Source: Stappia sp. MMSF_3263
GTDB lineage: Bacteria > Pseudomonadota > Alphaproteobacteria > Rhizobiales > Stappiaceae
Length of the DNA: 64,000 nt
Assembly (NCBI RefSeq): GCF_030733745.1
Contig: NZ_JASHIK010000017.1
Coordinates: forward strand, 51,223-115,222
Direction of reading: 5' to 3'
Below the pieces are notes generated by a model. That model was given only the letters and a program-made list of their open reading frames with translations, had not been told where the DNA came from and made no database searches. Positions 25,837 to 35,041 of this stretch are shown in pieces. Numbering within the stretch: position 1 is the stretch's first letter; each line of letters begins with the position of its first letter. The position numbers and the translations under genes are program-made.

Positions 25837-26943
25837 ATGAAGATTGCCAGGATCGAGACCTTCACCACGCAGTTCGTCTGTTTCGTGCGGGTGACGACCG
25901 ACAGCGGCGCGACCGGCTGGGGCCAGGTCGCGCCCTACAATGCCGACATCACGGCGAAGGTGCTGCACCGCCAGGTCGCCCCGTACGCGCTCGGTGCCGA
26001 CGCGCTCGACATTGCCGGTCTCGTCGACATCATTCCCGAGCGCGAGCACAAGTTTCCCGGCTCCTATGTCGCCCGCGCCATCGGCGGGCTCGACACCGCG
26101 CTGTGGGACTTGCGCGGCAAGCTTGAGGAAAAGCCGGTCTGCGCGCTGATCGGCGGGATGCCGGGCCGGGTCCGCGCCTATGCGTCCTCGATGAAACGCG
26201 ACATCACGCCGGCCGAGGAGGCGCTCCGCTTCCAGCGGCTGCGCGATCGCTTCGGCTTCGAGGCCTTCAAGTTCCGTGTCGGCGCCGAATGCGGGCGCGA
26301 CATCGATGAATGGCCGGGCCGCACCGAGGAGATCGTGCCAACGATCCGCAAGGCGCTCGGCGATACCGCCGAGCTTCTGGTCGATGCCAATTCCGGCTTC
26401 TCGCCGGCTCGCGCCATCGAGGTCGGCCGGATGCTGCAGGATCACGGCGTTGCCCATTACGAGGAACCCTGCCCCTATTGGGAATACGAACAGACGAAAC
26501 AGGTGACCGACGCGCTCGATATCGACGTGACCGGCGGCGAACAGGATTGTTCGCTGGTCGACTGGCGGCGGATGATCGGAGACCGCGTCGTCGACATCAT
26601 CCAGCCGGACATCTGCTATCTCGGCGGACTGACCCGCACGCTCCAGGTGACGGAGATGGCGGCGGCTGCCGGCATTCCGTGCACGCCGCATTGCGCCAAT
26701 CTTTCCATGGTGACGCTGTTCACGATGCACCTGCTGCGGGCGATCCCCAATGCCGGCAAGTATCTGGAGTTCTCCATCGAGGTCGAGGACTACTATCCCT
26801 GGCAGGAGGGCCTGTTCGTCTCCTCCCCCTATGCGATCACCGACGGCCATGCGGTCGTGACGGACGCGCCCGGCTGGGGCGTCGAGGTCTCGCCCCAATG
26901 GCTGGCGAAGAGCGATCACCAGACCAGCGAAGCGGAAGGCTGA
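25837..26943 (+). CDS. Mandelate racemase/muconate-lactonizing enzyme family protein (enolase superfamily)
   Basis: 368 residues. Three metal ligands are visible: Asp in VDANSGFS, Glu in YEEPCPYWEY, and Glu in GGEQDCS; a later Asp in IIQPD and His in PHCANLS form the second acid-base dyad. The first base motif reads FKFR, so the usual KxK is KxR. Most relatives dehydrate or epimerise sugar acids or modified amino acids. The ATG at 25837 is chosen because MKIARIETF is a canonical family start. Three bases separate it from the aldehyde dehydrogenase gene. Substrate unknown. Confidence 0.85.
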   Translation: MKIARIETFTTQFVCFVRVTTDSGATGWGQVAPYNADITAKVLHRQVAPYALGADALDIAGLVDIIPEREHKFPGSYVARAIGGLDTALWDLRGKLEEKPVCALIGGMPGRVRAYASSMKRDITPAEEALRFQRLRDRFGFEAFKFRVGAECGRDIDEWPGRTEEIVPTIRKALGDTAELLVDANSGFSPARAIEVGRMLQDHGVAHYEEPCPYWEYEQTKQVTDALDIDVTGGEQDCSLVDWRRMIGDRVVDIIQPDICYLGGLTRTLQVTEMAAAAGIPCTPHCANLSMVTLFTMHLLRAIPNAGKYLEFSIEVEDYYPWQEGLFVSSPYAITDGHAVVTDAPGWGVEVSPQWLAKSDHQTSEAEG

Positions 26944-26946
26944 CCC

Positions 26947-28437
26947 ATGAACGCTCAAAGCGAACTCGTCGCACAGGTCCGGCGCACCGGCACCCTGCCC
27001 GACCTGCCGGACGGTCTCTATCTCGACGGAGGTTTCCGCCCCGCAACCTCGCGGAGAACGATGGAGAGCTTCGATCCCGGCAAGGGCGAGGCCTTCGCCA
27101 GCTTCGCGCGGGGCGATGCCGACGACGTCGATGCTGCGGTTACGAGCGCAGCCCGTGCGTTCGAAGCCGGGTGGCGGGACACAGCTCCGGTGGAGCGCGG
27201 ACGCATCCTTGCCCGCGTGGCGCAGTTGATCCTTGCCGAGGCCGACCGTCTTGCCATCGCCGAATGCCTCGACAGCGGCAAGACGCTTGCCGAAGCGGAA
27301 GGCGACGTGCGCGGCGCGGCGCGCGCCTTCGAATATTACGCCGGCGCCTGCGACAAGCTGGAGGGGAAGACCTTCCCGCTGGGCGCCGGTTACCTCGGCT
27401 ACTCCCTGCATGAGCCGGTCGGCGTCACCGCCCATGTGATCCCGTGGAACTATCCGATCTCGACGGCGGCGCGCGGCCTCGCACCGGCGCTCGCCGCCGG
27501 CTGCACGGTGGTCGCAAAGCCGGCCGAGCAGACGCCGTTCACGGCGCTGATGCTGGCGGACATCCTTTCCCGCGCCGGCCTTCCGGCAGGCGTGTGCAAC
27601 GTGGTGACAGGGACCGGCGCGGAGGCCGGCGCACCGCTCGTCGGTCACCCCGGCATCGCCCATGTCACCTTCACCGGCTCGGTTGCGACCGGAAAGCGGG
27701 TGATGAAGTCGGCCGCCGATCACGTCACCCGGCTGGTGCTGGAGCTTGGCGGGAAATCACCCGTCATCGTGCTCAAGGACTGCGACAGGGAGGCGGCACT
27801 CAACGGCGTCCTGGGCGCCATCTTCGAGAATGCCGGCCAGATCTGTTCGGCCGGTTCGCGCCTCGTCATCGAACGCCGCATCGCCGACAGCTTCCTTGAG
27901 GAACTCGTCGCGCGGACGCGCCGGCTGACCCTGGGCCACGGCTTGCGCAACCCGGACATGGGCCCGGTCAGCTCGGCCGAGCATCTTGCGAAGATTTCCG
28001 GCTTCGTCGAGCGGGCAAGAACGCGCGGCTCGGAGATCCTGACCGGCGGCAACATCGCCAGCGATCCGCAGACCGGCCAGGGCTGGTTCTTCGAACCGAC
28101 CATCATCGCCGACCGGCCGGCCGATGACGAACTGGTGCAGGAGGAGGTTTTCGGCCCGGTGCTGACGGTTCAGATCGCCGAGGATGCCGACCACGCGCTG
28201 GAGCTTGCCAACGGCACGCCCTTTGGCCTCGTTGCCGGCATCTACACAAGCGATCACGGCACCGCGCACCGCCTCGCCCGCCGTCTCGACGCGGGCCAGG
28301 TCTTCATCAACGAATATTTCGCCGGCGGCATCGAAGTCCCCTTCGGCGGCACCAAGCTCTCCGGTTTCGGCCGGGAAAAGGGGCTGGAGGGGCTTTTGAG
28401 CTACTGCCGGACCAAAAGCGTCGCCGCCAAGCTGTAG
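26947..28437 (+). CDS. NAD(P)-dependent aldehyde dehydrogenase (betaine-aldehyde-dehydrogenase-like)
   Basis: 496 residues. Catalytic Cys in NAGQICSAGSRL, general-base Glu in LELGGKSP, cofactor segment PWNYPIS and KPAEQTP, and the closing FGGTKLSGFGREKGLEGL. The overall pattern is closest to betaine aldehyde and gamma-aminobutyraldehyde dehydrogenases. It could oxidise the aldehyde made by the GMC dehydrogenase or the FAD amine oxidoreductase on the other side of the MocR gene. It converges with the deacetylase gene, only nine bases apart. Confidence 0.9.
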   Translation: MNAQSELVAQVRRTGTLPDLPDGLYLDGGFRPATSRRTMESFDPGKGEAFASFARGDADDVDAAVTSAARAFEAGWRDTAPVERGRILARVAQLILAEADRLAIAECLDSGKTLAEAEGDVRGAARAFEYYAGACDKLEGKTFPLGAGYLGYSLHEPVGVTAHVIPWNYPISTAARGLAPALAAGCTVVAKPAEQTPFTALMLADILSRAGLPAGVCNVVTGTGAEAGAPLVGHPGIAHVTFTGSVATGKRVMKSAADHVTRLVLELGGKSPVIVLKDCDREAALNGVLGAIFENAGQICSAGSRLVIERRIADSFLEELVARTRRLTLGHGLRNPDMGPVSSAEHLAKISGFVERARTRGSEILTGGNIASDPQTGQGWFFEPTIIADRPADDELVQEEVFGPVLTVQIAEDADHALELANGTPFGLVAGIYTSDHGTAHRLARRLDAGQVFINEYFAGGIEVPFGGTKLSGFGREKGLEGLLSYCRTKSVAAKL

Positions 28438-28446
28438 GAGCCTGGC

Positions 28447-29469
28447 CTATCCCTCCCTGAAGCCGGTCAGGAAGGCGGTGAGGTTGTCGCCCAGCGCGTC
28501 GCACAGATAGCCGCCTTCCTGGACGATCGCCGTCGGCAGCCCGATCCCGGCGCAGCGTGCCCCGATCCGCGCGAACCCGCCGGTGGATACGGTGAGGCCG
28601 CCGAAGGGATCGCCCTCGAACGCATCGAGCCCGAGAGCGACGACCAGGGCGCCGGGCGCGAAGGCGCGGATGCGCCCGATGGCGACATCGAGCGCGGCCA
28701 GAAACGGCTCGTCGCCCGACCCGCGCGGCAGGGGCAGGTTGAGATTGCAGCCAAGCCCCGCCCCCTCGCCCCGTTCCGAGGCATGCCCCCAGAAGAAGGG
28801 ATAGAAGCGCACCGGATCGGCATGGATCGAGACGGTCAGGACGTCACCCCGACCGTAGAAGATCCCTTGCGTGCCGTTGCCGTGATGCAGGTCGACATCG
28901 AGAATGGCGACCCGGTCATGGGTTCGGCGCAACTCCTGCGCGGCGATCGCGGCGTTGTTGAGGAAGCAGAAGCCGCCGGCGAGATCGGCGAAGGCGTGAT
29001 GCCCCGGAGGGCGGCTGAGCGCGTAGACGGCCCGCTCGCCGCCGACAACCATGCGCGCGGCATGGACGGCGGTCTGGGCGCTCCAGTAGGCCGCCTCCCA
29101 GGTCCCCTCCGAGATCGGGCAGGCCGTGTCGGCCATGTGATAACCGGCCTGGCCGACGGCCGATGCCGGGTAGGAAAAGTCCCGGCGGTCGGGATGAATG
29201 TTGGGCACCACTTCGGGCGAGGCATCGGGTATGCGCTGCCAGCGCGCGAAGATCGTCTCCAGGAATTGCAGGTATTCCGGCGTGTGGATTGCGGCCAGCG
29301 GCCCTGCCCCGTGATCGTCGGGAGCGACCTCGCCAAGTCCGGCGGCGCGGGCGCCCGCCAGCAGGCGGTCGATGCGGCCAGGCACCTCCGGATTGGGCTG
29401 CGGCGCGCCGGAGGAAAGGAAATGGCGCGGATCGTGCCGGTGCTGGGTTTTCGAGAATACCAGTTGCAT
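28447..29469 (-). CDS. Histone-deacetylase-family acetylpolyamine amidohydrolase
   Basis: 340 residues, the length of bacterial acetylpolyamine amidohydrolases. The tandem His is in RPPGHHAF, zinc ligands are in DVDLHHGNGTQG and GLDAFEGDPFGGL, and the catalytic Tyr is in EGGYLCDALG. It should remove an acetyl group from a primary amine (N-acetylputrescine, N-acetylcadaverine or an acetamido acid). It is the most distal of the transport/aminotransferase/BKACE genes on this strand, 89 bp after the BKACE gene. Confidence 0.9.
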   Translation of the reverse strand: MQLVFSKTQHRHDPRHFLSSGAPQPNPEVPGRIDRLLAGARAAGLGEVAPDDHGAGPLAAIHTPEYLQFLETIFARWQRIPDASPEVVPNIHPDRRDFSYPASAVGQAGYHMADTACPISEGTWEAAYWSAQTAVHAARMVVGGERAVYALSRPPGHHAFADLAGGFCFLNNAAIAAQELRRTHDRVAILDVDLHHGNGTQGIFYGRGDVLTVSIHADPVRFYPFFWGHASERGEGAGLGCNLNLPLPRGSGDEPFLAALDVAIGRIRAFAPGALVVALGLDAFEGDPFGGLTVSTGGFARIGARCAGIGLPTAIVQEGGYLCDALGDNLTAFLTGFREG

Positions 29470-29558
29470 GCAGGTTTCCGTCTGGTTGGCGGGTGCCGGC
29501 CCTGTCCGGTCGGGATCACGGCCTGCCGTGTTTCAAGTCTGAAGCTGCCCGAGGCATC

Positions 29559-30491
29559 CTAGAAGGCGACCTTGTCGCCCCCCTTGAGGCCAAGCATGGC
29601 GCGCGCCTCGGCGGGCGATGCGATGGCGTAGCCAAGATCCTCGAGAACCCGGCGGATGCGCGCGACCTGATGTGCGTTGTCGGGCGCCAGCGCGCGCCCG
29701 GCCCCGTCGGTCAGGCTGTCCTCCAGGCCGACGCGCGCGTTTCCGCCCATCACCACGCCCATGGTGGCAAGCCGCATCTGGTGGCGACCGGCCGCCAGCA
29801 CGGAGAAGCGATAGGCATCGCCCAGCAGCCGGTCGGCGGTCGATTTCATGAACAGGAGGCTTTCGGGACTGGCGTCAATGCCGCCGAGAATGCCGAGCAC
29901 GAACTGGACGAAGACCGGCGGCCGCACGAGCCCCTTCTTCAGGAAATAGGCCAGGGTCTGGATATGACCGGCGTCGTAGCATTCGAACTCGAACCGCGTG
30001 CCGCAGCCCTCGCCGATGTCCGCAAGGATGGTCTCGATATCGGCGAAGGTGTTCTTGAAGACGACATCGCGCGTCGCCTCCAGAAACCCCTTCTCCCACC
30101 CATGGACCCAGTCCTCATAGCGCGCGGCGAGCGGGAAGATGCCGAAATTCATCGAGCCCATGTTGAGCGAGCACATTTCCGGCCGGGCCGCGCGCGCCGG
30201 CGCCAGCCGTTCGTCCAGCGTCATCTGCGAGGAACCGCCAGTGGAGATGTTGACGACCGCGTCGCTCCCCTGCCGGATGCGCGGCAGGAAGCCCATGAAA
30301 TGCTCCGGGTTGGCGCTCGGCCGACCGGTTTGCGGATCACGGGCATGGACATGCAGGATCGCAGCGCCCGCCCGTGCCGCGCCCAGCGCCTGCTCGGTCA
30401 TCTCGTTCGCCGTCACCGGCAGGTGCGGGCTCATGGTCGGGGTGTGGATCGAGCCGGTCAGTGCGCAGGTGAGGATGATCTTGTCCGTCAT
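29559..30491 (-). CDS. BKACE family beta-keto acid cleavage enzyme (DUF849)
   Basis: 310 residues. Enzymes of this TIM-barrel family condense a beta-keto acid with acetyl-CoA, releasing acetoacetate and a shortened acyl-CoA; Kce of lysine fermentation is the prototype. The metal-binding HVHARDP is near residue 48, ISTGGSSQMT near 85, and the conserved NARVGLEDSL near 240. The short N-terminus MTDKIILTCALTGSIHTP is typical. It lies nine bases after the aminotransferase gene, so a transaminase product, a beta-keto acid, is a logical substrate. Confidence 0.92.
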   Translation of the reverse strand: MTDKIILTCALTGSIHTPTMSPHLPVTANEMTEQALGAARAGAAILHVHARDPQTGRPSANPEHFMGFLPRIRQGSDAVVNISTGGSSQMTLDERLAPARAARPEMCSLNMGSMNFGIFPLAARYEDWVHGWEKGFLEATRDVVFKNTFADIETILADIGEGCGTRFEFECYDAGHIQTLAYFLKKGLVRPPVFVQFVLGILGGIDASPESLLFMKSTADRLLGDAYRFSVLAAGRHQMRLATMGVVMGGNARVGLEDSLTDGAGRALAPDNAHQVARIRRVLEDLGYAIASPAEARAMLGLKGGDKVAF

Positions 30492-30499
30492 CTTCCCGC

Positions 30500-31858
30500 T
30501 CACCCGTTGCCGACGGGAAGGCCGAAGCGGGCGGCGAATGCATCGAGGGAGGCGACAAGCTTCTCCATGATCTCGCCGATATGCTCCTCGGTCACGATCA
30601 ACGGCGGGCAGACCATGAAATGGTCTCCCGTCCGCCCGCCGCGCGTGCGCCGCGAATAGATGATCAGGCCGCGCGCATAGGCTTCCTCGACGAGATGCAC
30701 ATGGGCGTCCATCTCCGTGGGAAGCGGTTCCATCGTGGCCGTGTCGGAAACCAGTTCGAAGGCCAGCAGCAACCCCTTGCCGCGCACATCGCCAATGAAG
30801 GGATAGCGGGCCTTCAGGCTCTCGAGTTCCCGCTTCAGGCGAGCGCCCATCAGATCGGCATTGGCGCAAAGCCCCTCGCGCTCGATCTCCTCCAGCACGG
30901 CCAGCCCGGCGGCGCAGGCGAGCGGGTTTCCGGCATAGGTGTAGCCATGCACGAAACCGCCCGAGGCAAGCACCGGCTCGACGATGCGCTCATGCGCCAC
31001 CATGGCGCCGAGCGGCGCGTAGCCGGCGGCAAATCCCTTGGAGAAGGCAACGATGTCGGGTTTCAGATCCCAATGGGACCCGGCCAGGAACCGGCCCGTG
31101 CGCCCGGCCCCGGTCATCACCTCGTCGAGAATGAGGAGAATGCCGAATTCCCGGCAGATTTCCGCGATGCGGGCGTAATAGCTGCCCGGCGCGACCAGCG
31201 CCCCGGTCGCCGCCCCCCCGACCGGCTCCATGATGAAGGCCAGCACGGTCTCCGGTCCCTCGGAGAGGATCTTGTCGCGCAGCATTTCCGCATAGCGCAG
31301 GCCGCGCTCCTCGTGGGTGAGGTCGTCGCGGTCGAGATAGCAGGTCGGCGCCGGCACTTTCGGCATCTGGCGCATCATCGGCGCGAAGGGGTCGCTCATC
31401 ACGTCCATGCCGGTCAGGGCCAGCGCGCCGAGCGTCGAACCGTGATAGGAGGGAAAGCGCGAGATCACCTTCCAGCGCCGCTCCTGACCGATGGCCAGCG
31501 CATGCTGGCGGGCAAGCTTGATGCAGCTCTCCACTGCCTCGGATCCGCCGGAGACGAAGAAGACGCGGTTCAGGCCCTCCGGCATGCGCTGCGCCGTCGC
31601 GGTGGCCAGCCGCTCGGCCGGCTCGTTCTCGAAATGCAGGCGATAGGCGAAGGTCGCTTTTTCCATCTGCGCCCGCATGGCCGCGAGCACGCGTTCGTTG
31701 GAATGGCCGATATTGGCGACCATGGCACCGCTGGAGCCATCGAGATAGCGCTTGCCGTCGACATCCCAGATGTAGACGCCGCGCGCCTCGGCGACGAGCG
31801 GGCGCCGCCCCCGGCTCTGGTAGAACAGGTTCGAGGCCGGCTGGCGCACCATGTTCAT
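30500..31858 (-). CDS. Class III pyridoxal-phosphate aminotransferase
   Basis: 452 residues. PLP anchors: Asp in LILDEVMTGAGRTG and Lys in VAFSKGFAAGYAPLGAM; the phosphate-binding GGSEAVES and substrate-side SYHGSTLGALALTG are also clear. It belongs to the omega-amino-acid:pyruvate type that acts on terminal or beta amino groups. Its start overlaps the stop of the ATPase gene (ATGA) and BKACE follows directly, a combination that points to a beta-amino acid or diamine as substrate. Confidence 0.92.
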   Translation of the reverse strand: MNMVRQPASNLFYQSRGRRPLVAEARGVYIWDVDGKRYLDGSSGAMVANIGHSNERVLAAMRAQMEKATFAYRLHFENEPAERLATATAQRMPEGLNRVFFVSGGSEAVESCIKLARQHALAIGQERRWKVISRFPSYHGSTLGALALTGMDVMSDPFAPMMRQMPKVPAPTCYLDRDDLTHEERGLRYAEMLRDKILSEGPETVLAFIMEPVGGAATGALVAPGSYYARIAEICREFGILLILDEVMTGAGRTGRFLAGSHWDLKPDIVAFSKGFAAGYAPLGAMVAHERIVEPVLASGGFVHGYTYAGNPLACAAGLAVLEEIEREGLCANADLMGARLKRELESLKARYPFIGDVRGKGLLLAFELVSDTATMEPLPTEMDAHVHLVEEAYARGLIIYSRRTRGGRTGDHFMVCPPLIVTEEHIGEIMEKLVASLDAFAARFGLPVGNG

Positions 31859-32955
31859 GGGCGATCCTCGAGCGGCACCAGCGCGCAATCGCGCCCCCGG
31901 ATCACGGCATTTACCCTGTCGCCGCGCCGGAAGGGCCTTTCCTCGATCGGATTGAGCGCCTGCAACGTGCGCCCGGCGACCTCGACGAAATAGCGCGCCG
32001 CCTGACCCTGGTAGTCGACCGCCGTGACCTCTCCCGGCAGGGACAGCGCGTCGGCATGCGGCGTGTCGTCCTCAGCGCCCAGGAAGAGCTTTTCCGCACG
32101 CACGACGATACTGGCGGCCGCGCCCTCGCCGATGCCCCGGCTGCGCGATGCCGGCACGAGAAGCTCGCCAATCCCCTCCACGGCAACCGAAACGGTCTCG
32201 CCGCTGCTCTTGCCGACCCTGCCCTCGACGAGATTGGCATTGCCGAGGAAACGCGCGACGAAGGCCGACTTCGGACTGCGGTAGACCTCTTCCGGCGCGC
32301 CGACCTGCTCCACATGCCCCTTGCTCATCACGACGATGCGGTCGGACATGGCGAGCGCCTCGGACTGGTCGTGGGTGACGAAGATCGTGGTGATGCCGAG
32401 GTGAACCTGGATGCGCTTCAGCTCCACCCGCATGTCCTCGCGCAGATTGGCGTCGAGCGCCGAGAGCGGCTCGTCGAGGAGCAGGACGTCGGGCTCGATG
32501 ACGATGGCCCGCGCCAGGGCGATACGCTGCTGCTGACCGCCCGAGAGCTGGCGCGGAAAGCGGTCGCCCATATCGGGAAGCTGGACGAGCTCCAGCGCGC
32601 GGGCGACCTTCCCGGCGATCTCGCCGCGCGGAACATCACGGTAGCGCAGGCCGAAGGCGACATTGTCGAAAATCGTCTTGTGCGGAAAGAGGGCATAGTT
32701 CTGGAAGACAATGCCCAGGTTGCGCTTGTGGATCGGGGTATGGGTGACGCTGCGCCCCTTGATGACGATCTCGCCCTCGCTGGGCTCCAGCAGGCCGGCG
32801 ATCATCCTCAAGGTCGTCGTCTTGCCGCAACCGGAGGGACCCAGAAGCGTGACGAAACTGCCCTCCTCGATGTCGAGGTCCATGCGGTGAACCGCCGTCA
32901 GCCCCCCGAAGCGCTTGACGATGCCGTTCAACTGGACGGCGCTGGAATTTGCCAT
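31855..32955 (-). CDS. Polyamine-type ABC transporter ATP-binding protein (second importer)
   Basis: 366 residues from the ATG at 32953-32955; an alternative ATG five codons upstream is possible. Walker A GPSGCGKT, LSGGQQQRIALARA, Walker B LLLDEPLSALD and H-loop VTHDQSEAL are all present, with a C-terminal TOBE domain. It follows the binding-protein gene after a stem-loop and is coupled to the aminotransferase gene. Confidence 0.92.
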   Translation of the reverse strand: MANSSAVQLNGIVKRFGGLTAVHRMDLDIEEGSFVTLLGPSGCGKTTTLRMIAGLLEPSEGEIVIKGRSVTHTPIHKRNLGIVFQNYALFPHKTIFDNVAFGLRYRDVPRGEIAGKVARALELVQLPDMGDRFPRQLSGGQQQRIALARAIVIEPDVLLLDEPLSALDANLREDMRVELKRIQVHLGITTIFVTHDQSEALAMSDRIVVMSKGHVEQVGAPEEVYRSPKSAFVARFLGNANLVEGRVGKSSGETVSVAVEGIGELLVPASRSRGIGEGAAASIVVRAEKLFLGAEDDTPHADALSLPGEVTAVDYQGQAARYFVEVAGRTLQALNPIEERPFRRGDRVNAVIRGRDCALVPLEDRP

Positions 32956-32990
32956 GGTGATGATCCGCATATCCCGAAGGGAGCAAAGAG

Positions 32991-33014
32991 GCGGACGGGG
33001 CGATCCCCGTCCGC
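32991..33014 (-). terminator. Intercistronic stem-loop after the second binding-protein gene
   Basis: A perfect 10-bp stem, GCGGACGGGG (32991-33000) with CCCCGTCCGC (33005-33014), and a four-base loop. It lies 19 bp past the binding-protein stop and has no T-run. Third occurrence in this window of a stem-loop in this position. Confidence 0.7.
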
Positions 33015-33033
33015 GCGATCCGACACGCCGGAT

Positions 33034-34179
33034 CTAGTAGCCGCGCTCGACCCGGCTGTAGACGCGAGCCCACTCCTCCTCGTTGCCGTTCCAGTATTCG
33101 GCATTGAAGAAGTTGAGACCTTCGAGCGTCCCGCTCGGATCGAAGGCCGGCAGCGCCTTGACCTTGTCGGAGAGCTCCACCTTGGCGGGATCGAGGGCCG
33201 GCGGATAGTTCTGCCCTTCGGCCACAGCGATCGCCACCTCCGGCTCCAGCATGAAGTTCAGGAGCTCCTCGCAGGCTTCCATCGGGCTGCCCTTGAGCAC
33301 GAAGATGCACTCCTGCCAGCCGAGGCCGCCGGGCGGATCGAGGTAGCCGATGTCGTGGCCCTGGTCCTGGAGCGCCTTGATGCGTCCCGACCAGCCCTCG
33401 GTGACATAGATCTCCTCTTCCGCCAAAAGGCTCATCAGTTCCGCACCCGAGCCCCAGTATTTGAGCACCAGGTCGCGATTGGCGCGGATGGCATCCCAGA
33501 CGGCGTCCATGTCGCCGATATTGTTGGGGTCCTGGTCGCTTTGCAGCGCGCCGTACCAGATGCGCGTCTTCCAGTCGCTCCAGCCGCCGATCTTGCCCTT
33601 GTAGGCGGCATCGATGAGGATCTTGGCACCCTTCTCCTTCATCTCGTCATCGGAGATGTGCTTGCGGTTGTAGGCAATGCCGGTGGTGCCATAGTCATAG
33701 GGCACGGCGGAGAGTTTGCCGCCGGTGATGCCACGGAAGACATCCTGCAGCGCGGGGATGACATTGGCGAGATTGGGGATGTTGTCCTCGTTGAGCTCCG
33801 AGGTCAGCTCCAGCCCGTGATAGCGGGCATAGTCGAAAACGCCGGACAGATGGGCCAGGTTGAACTCGCCCGGCTGGCTCGCCCGCACGCGGGCGATGTA
33901 TTCGTCCGCCCCGCCGAACGTGCCGTCGACGACGGCGATGCCGGTCTTCTTGGTGTAGGGGTCGAAGGCATGCTGGCGGAAGGCCTCGGAGACGACACCG
34001 CCCCAGCCGTCGAAACGCACCTGCTCGGGCGTCGCCGCCCGGGCGAAGTTGCGGAACGGGCCTCCCATCACCCCGTAGGCCGCGGCCGAGGCGCCGATGA
34101 GGCCGAGCATGGCGCGGCGGCTCACATCCCCGTGGCGGTAGCGGTCGAGCAGTCGTTCGTAGCGTCTGGTGTTGTCCAT
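33034..34179 (-). CDS. Polyamine-type ABC transporter binding protein with Tat signal (second importer)
   Basis: 381 residues. The N-terminus carries a twin-arginine motif (SRRAMLGLIG, residues ~20-29) followed by a hydrophobic stretch and an AxA-like site (FARAA), so export is probably by Tat in a folded state. The mature part is a type II binding protein of the PotD/PotF group: VPYDYGTTGIAYNR and TFGGADEYIARV. The gene lies third in its operon, after both permeases, the opposite of the first importer. Confidence 0.88.
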   Translation of the reverse strand: MDNTRRYERLLDRYRHGDVSRRAMLGLIGASAAAYGVMGGPFRNFARAATPEQVRFDGWGGVVSEAFRQHAFDPYTKKTGIAVVDGTFGGADEYIARVRASQPGEFNLAHLSGVFDYARYHGLELTSELNEDNIPNLANVIPALQDVFRGITGGKLSAVPYDYGTTGIAYNRKHISDDEMKEKGAKILIDAAYKGKIGGWSDWKTRIWYGALQSDQDPNNIGDMDAVWDAIRANRDLVLKYWGSGAELMSLLAEEEIYVTEGWSGRIKALQDQGHDIGYLDPPGGLGWQECIFVLKGSPMEACEELLNFMLEPEVAIAVAEGQNYPPALDPAKVELSDKVKALPAFDPSGTLEGLNFFNAEYWNGNEEEWARVYSRVERGY

Positions 34180-34245
34180 TTCAGGCTCCCGTTTCTGACT
34201 GTTGCACCCGCGGATTTACGGAGCGGCGGGGCGCGCTCCCGTCGG

Positions 34246-35031
34246 TCAACTTCGTGAGGCGGCCAGTCGGCGCGCGACGCCCATGCCGATGAGCGGCAGG
34301 GCCACGGTGACGACGATCATCACCGTGCCCAGGGCGTTGATCTCGGGCGAGATGGAGTGCCGCAGCATGGCGAAGATCTGGGTCGGCACCGTCTCCACCC
34401 CGCCCGGTTTCCAGAACATCGTGCCGGTGATGTCGTCGAAGGACATGGTGAAGGCGAAGAGCATGCCGGCGAAGACGGCCGGCAGGAGCAGCGGCAATGT
34501 CACCGCGAAGAAGGTCTGCAGCGGGTTCGCCCCCAGACTGCGTGCCGCCTCCTCGTATTCCGGCCGGATCGCGACGAGGCGCGCCTGCACCACCAGAAGC
34601 ACGAAGGGCAGCGTGAAGATGACATGGCCGAGCAGCAGCACGAGGAAACTGCGCGGCATGTCGAGCCAGCGCAGGAAGAGAAGCAGGGCCACGGCAAGCA
34701 CCACTTCCGGGATCAGGATCGGCGCGATGAGCAGGGTGGTGATCGTGTTCTTGCCCGGGAAGCGGTAGCGCACCAGCGCCAGCGCGGCGAGGATGCCGAG
34801 CACCGTGGAGATGACGGCGGTCAGCGCCGCCAGCAGCAGCGAGACGCGAAAGGCGCGCACGATGGCGTCGTTGTTCCACAATTCGACGAACCAGCGAAAG
34901 CTCAGCCCTTCCATCGGGAAGGACCCGAACTGCCGGGAATTGAAGGACAACAGCACCACCACCGCGACGGGCAGGAACATGAAGAGATAGACGGCGACGG
35001 TGTAGAGCCTGAGGAAGTTCCATCCGGTCAC
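34246..35031 (-). CDS. Polyamine-type ABC transporter permease (PotC-like, second importer)
   Basis: 261 residues with six hydrophobic helices. The docking loop EYEEAARSLGANPLQTFFAVTLPLLLP is a textbook EAA motif, and MSFDDITGTMFWKPGG matches PotC-like permeases. It lies 10 bp after the PotB-like gene. Confidence 0.9.
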   Translation of the reverse strand: MTGWNFLRLYTVAVYLFMFLPVAVVVLLSFNSRQFGSFPMEGLSFRWFVELWNNDAIVRAFRVSLLLAALTAVISTVLGILAALALVRYRFPGKNTITTLLIAPILIPEVVLAVALLLFLRWLDMPRSFLVLLLGHVIFTLPFVLLVVQARLVAIRPEYEEAARSLGANPLQTFFAVTLPLLLPAVFAGMLFAFTMSFDDITGTMFWKPGGVETVPTQIFAMLRHSISPEINALGTVMIVVTVALPLIGMGVARRLAASRS

Positions 35032-35041
35032 GGTTGCCTCC

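Noticed and set aside
25837..26943. Hydroxyproline-betaine epimerase assignment for the enolase-superfamily gene
   Set aside because: The known epimerases keep KxK at the first base motif while this one has KxR, and context alone is not enough.
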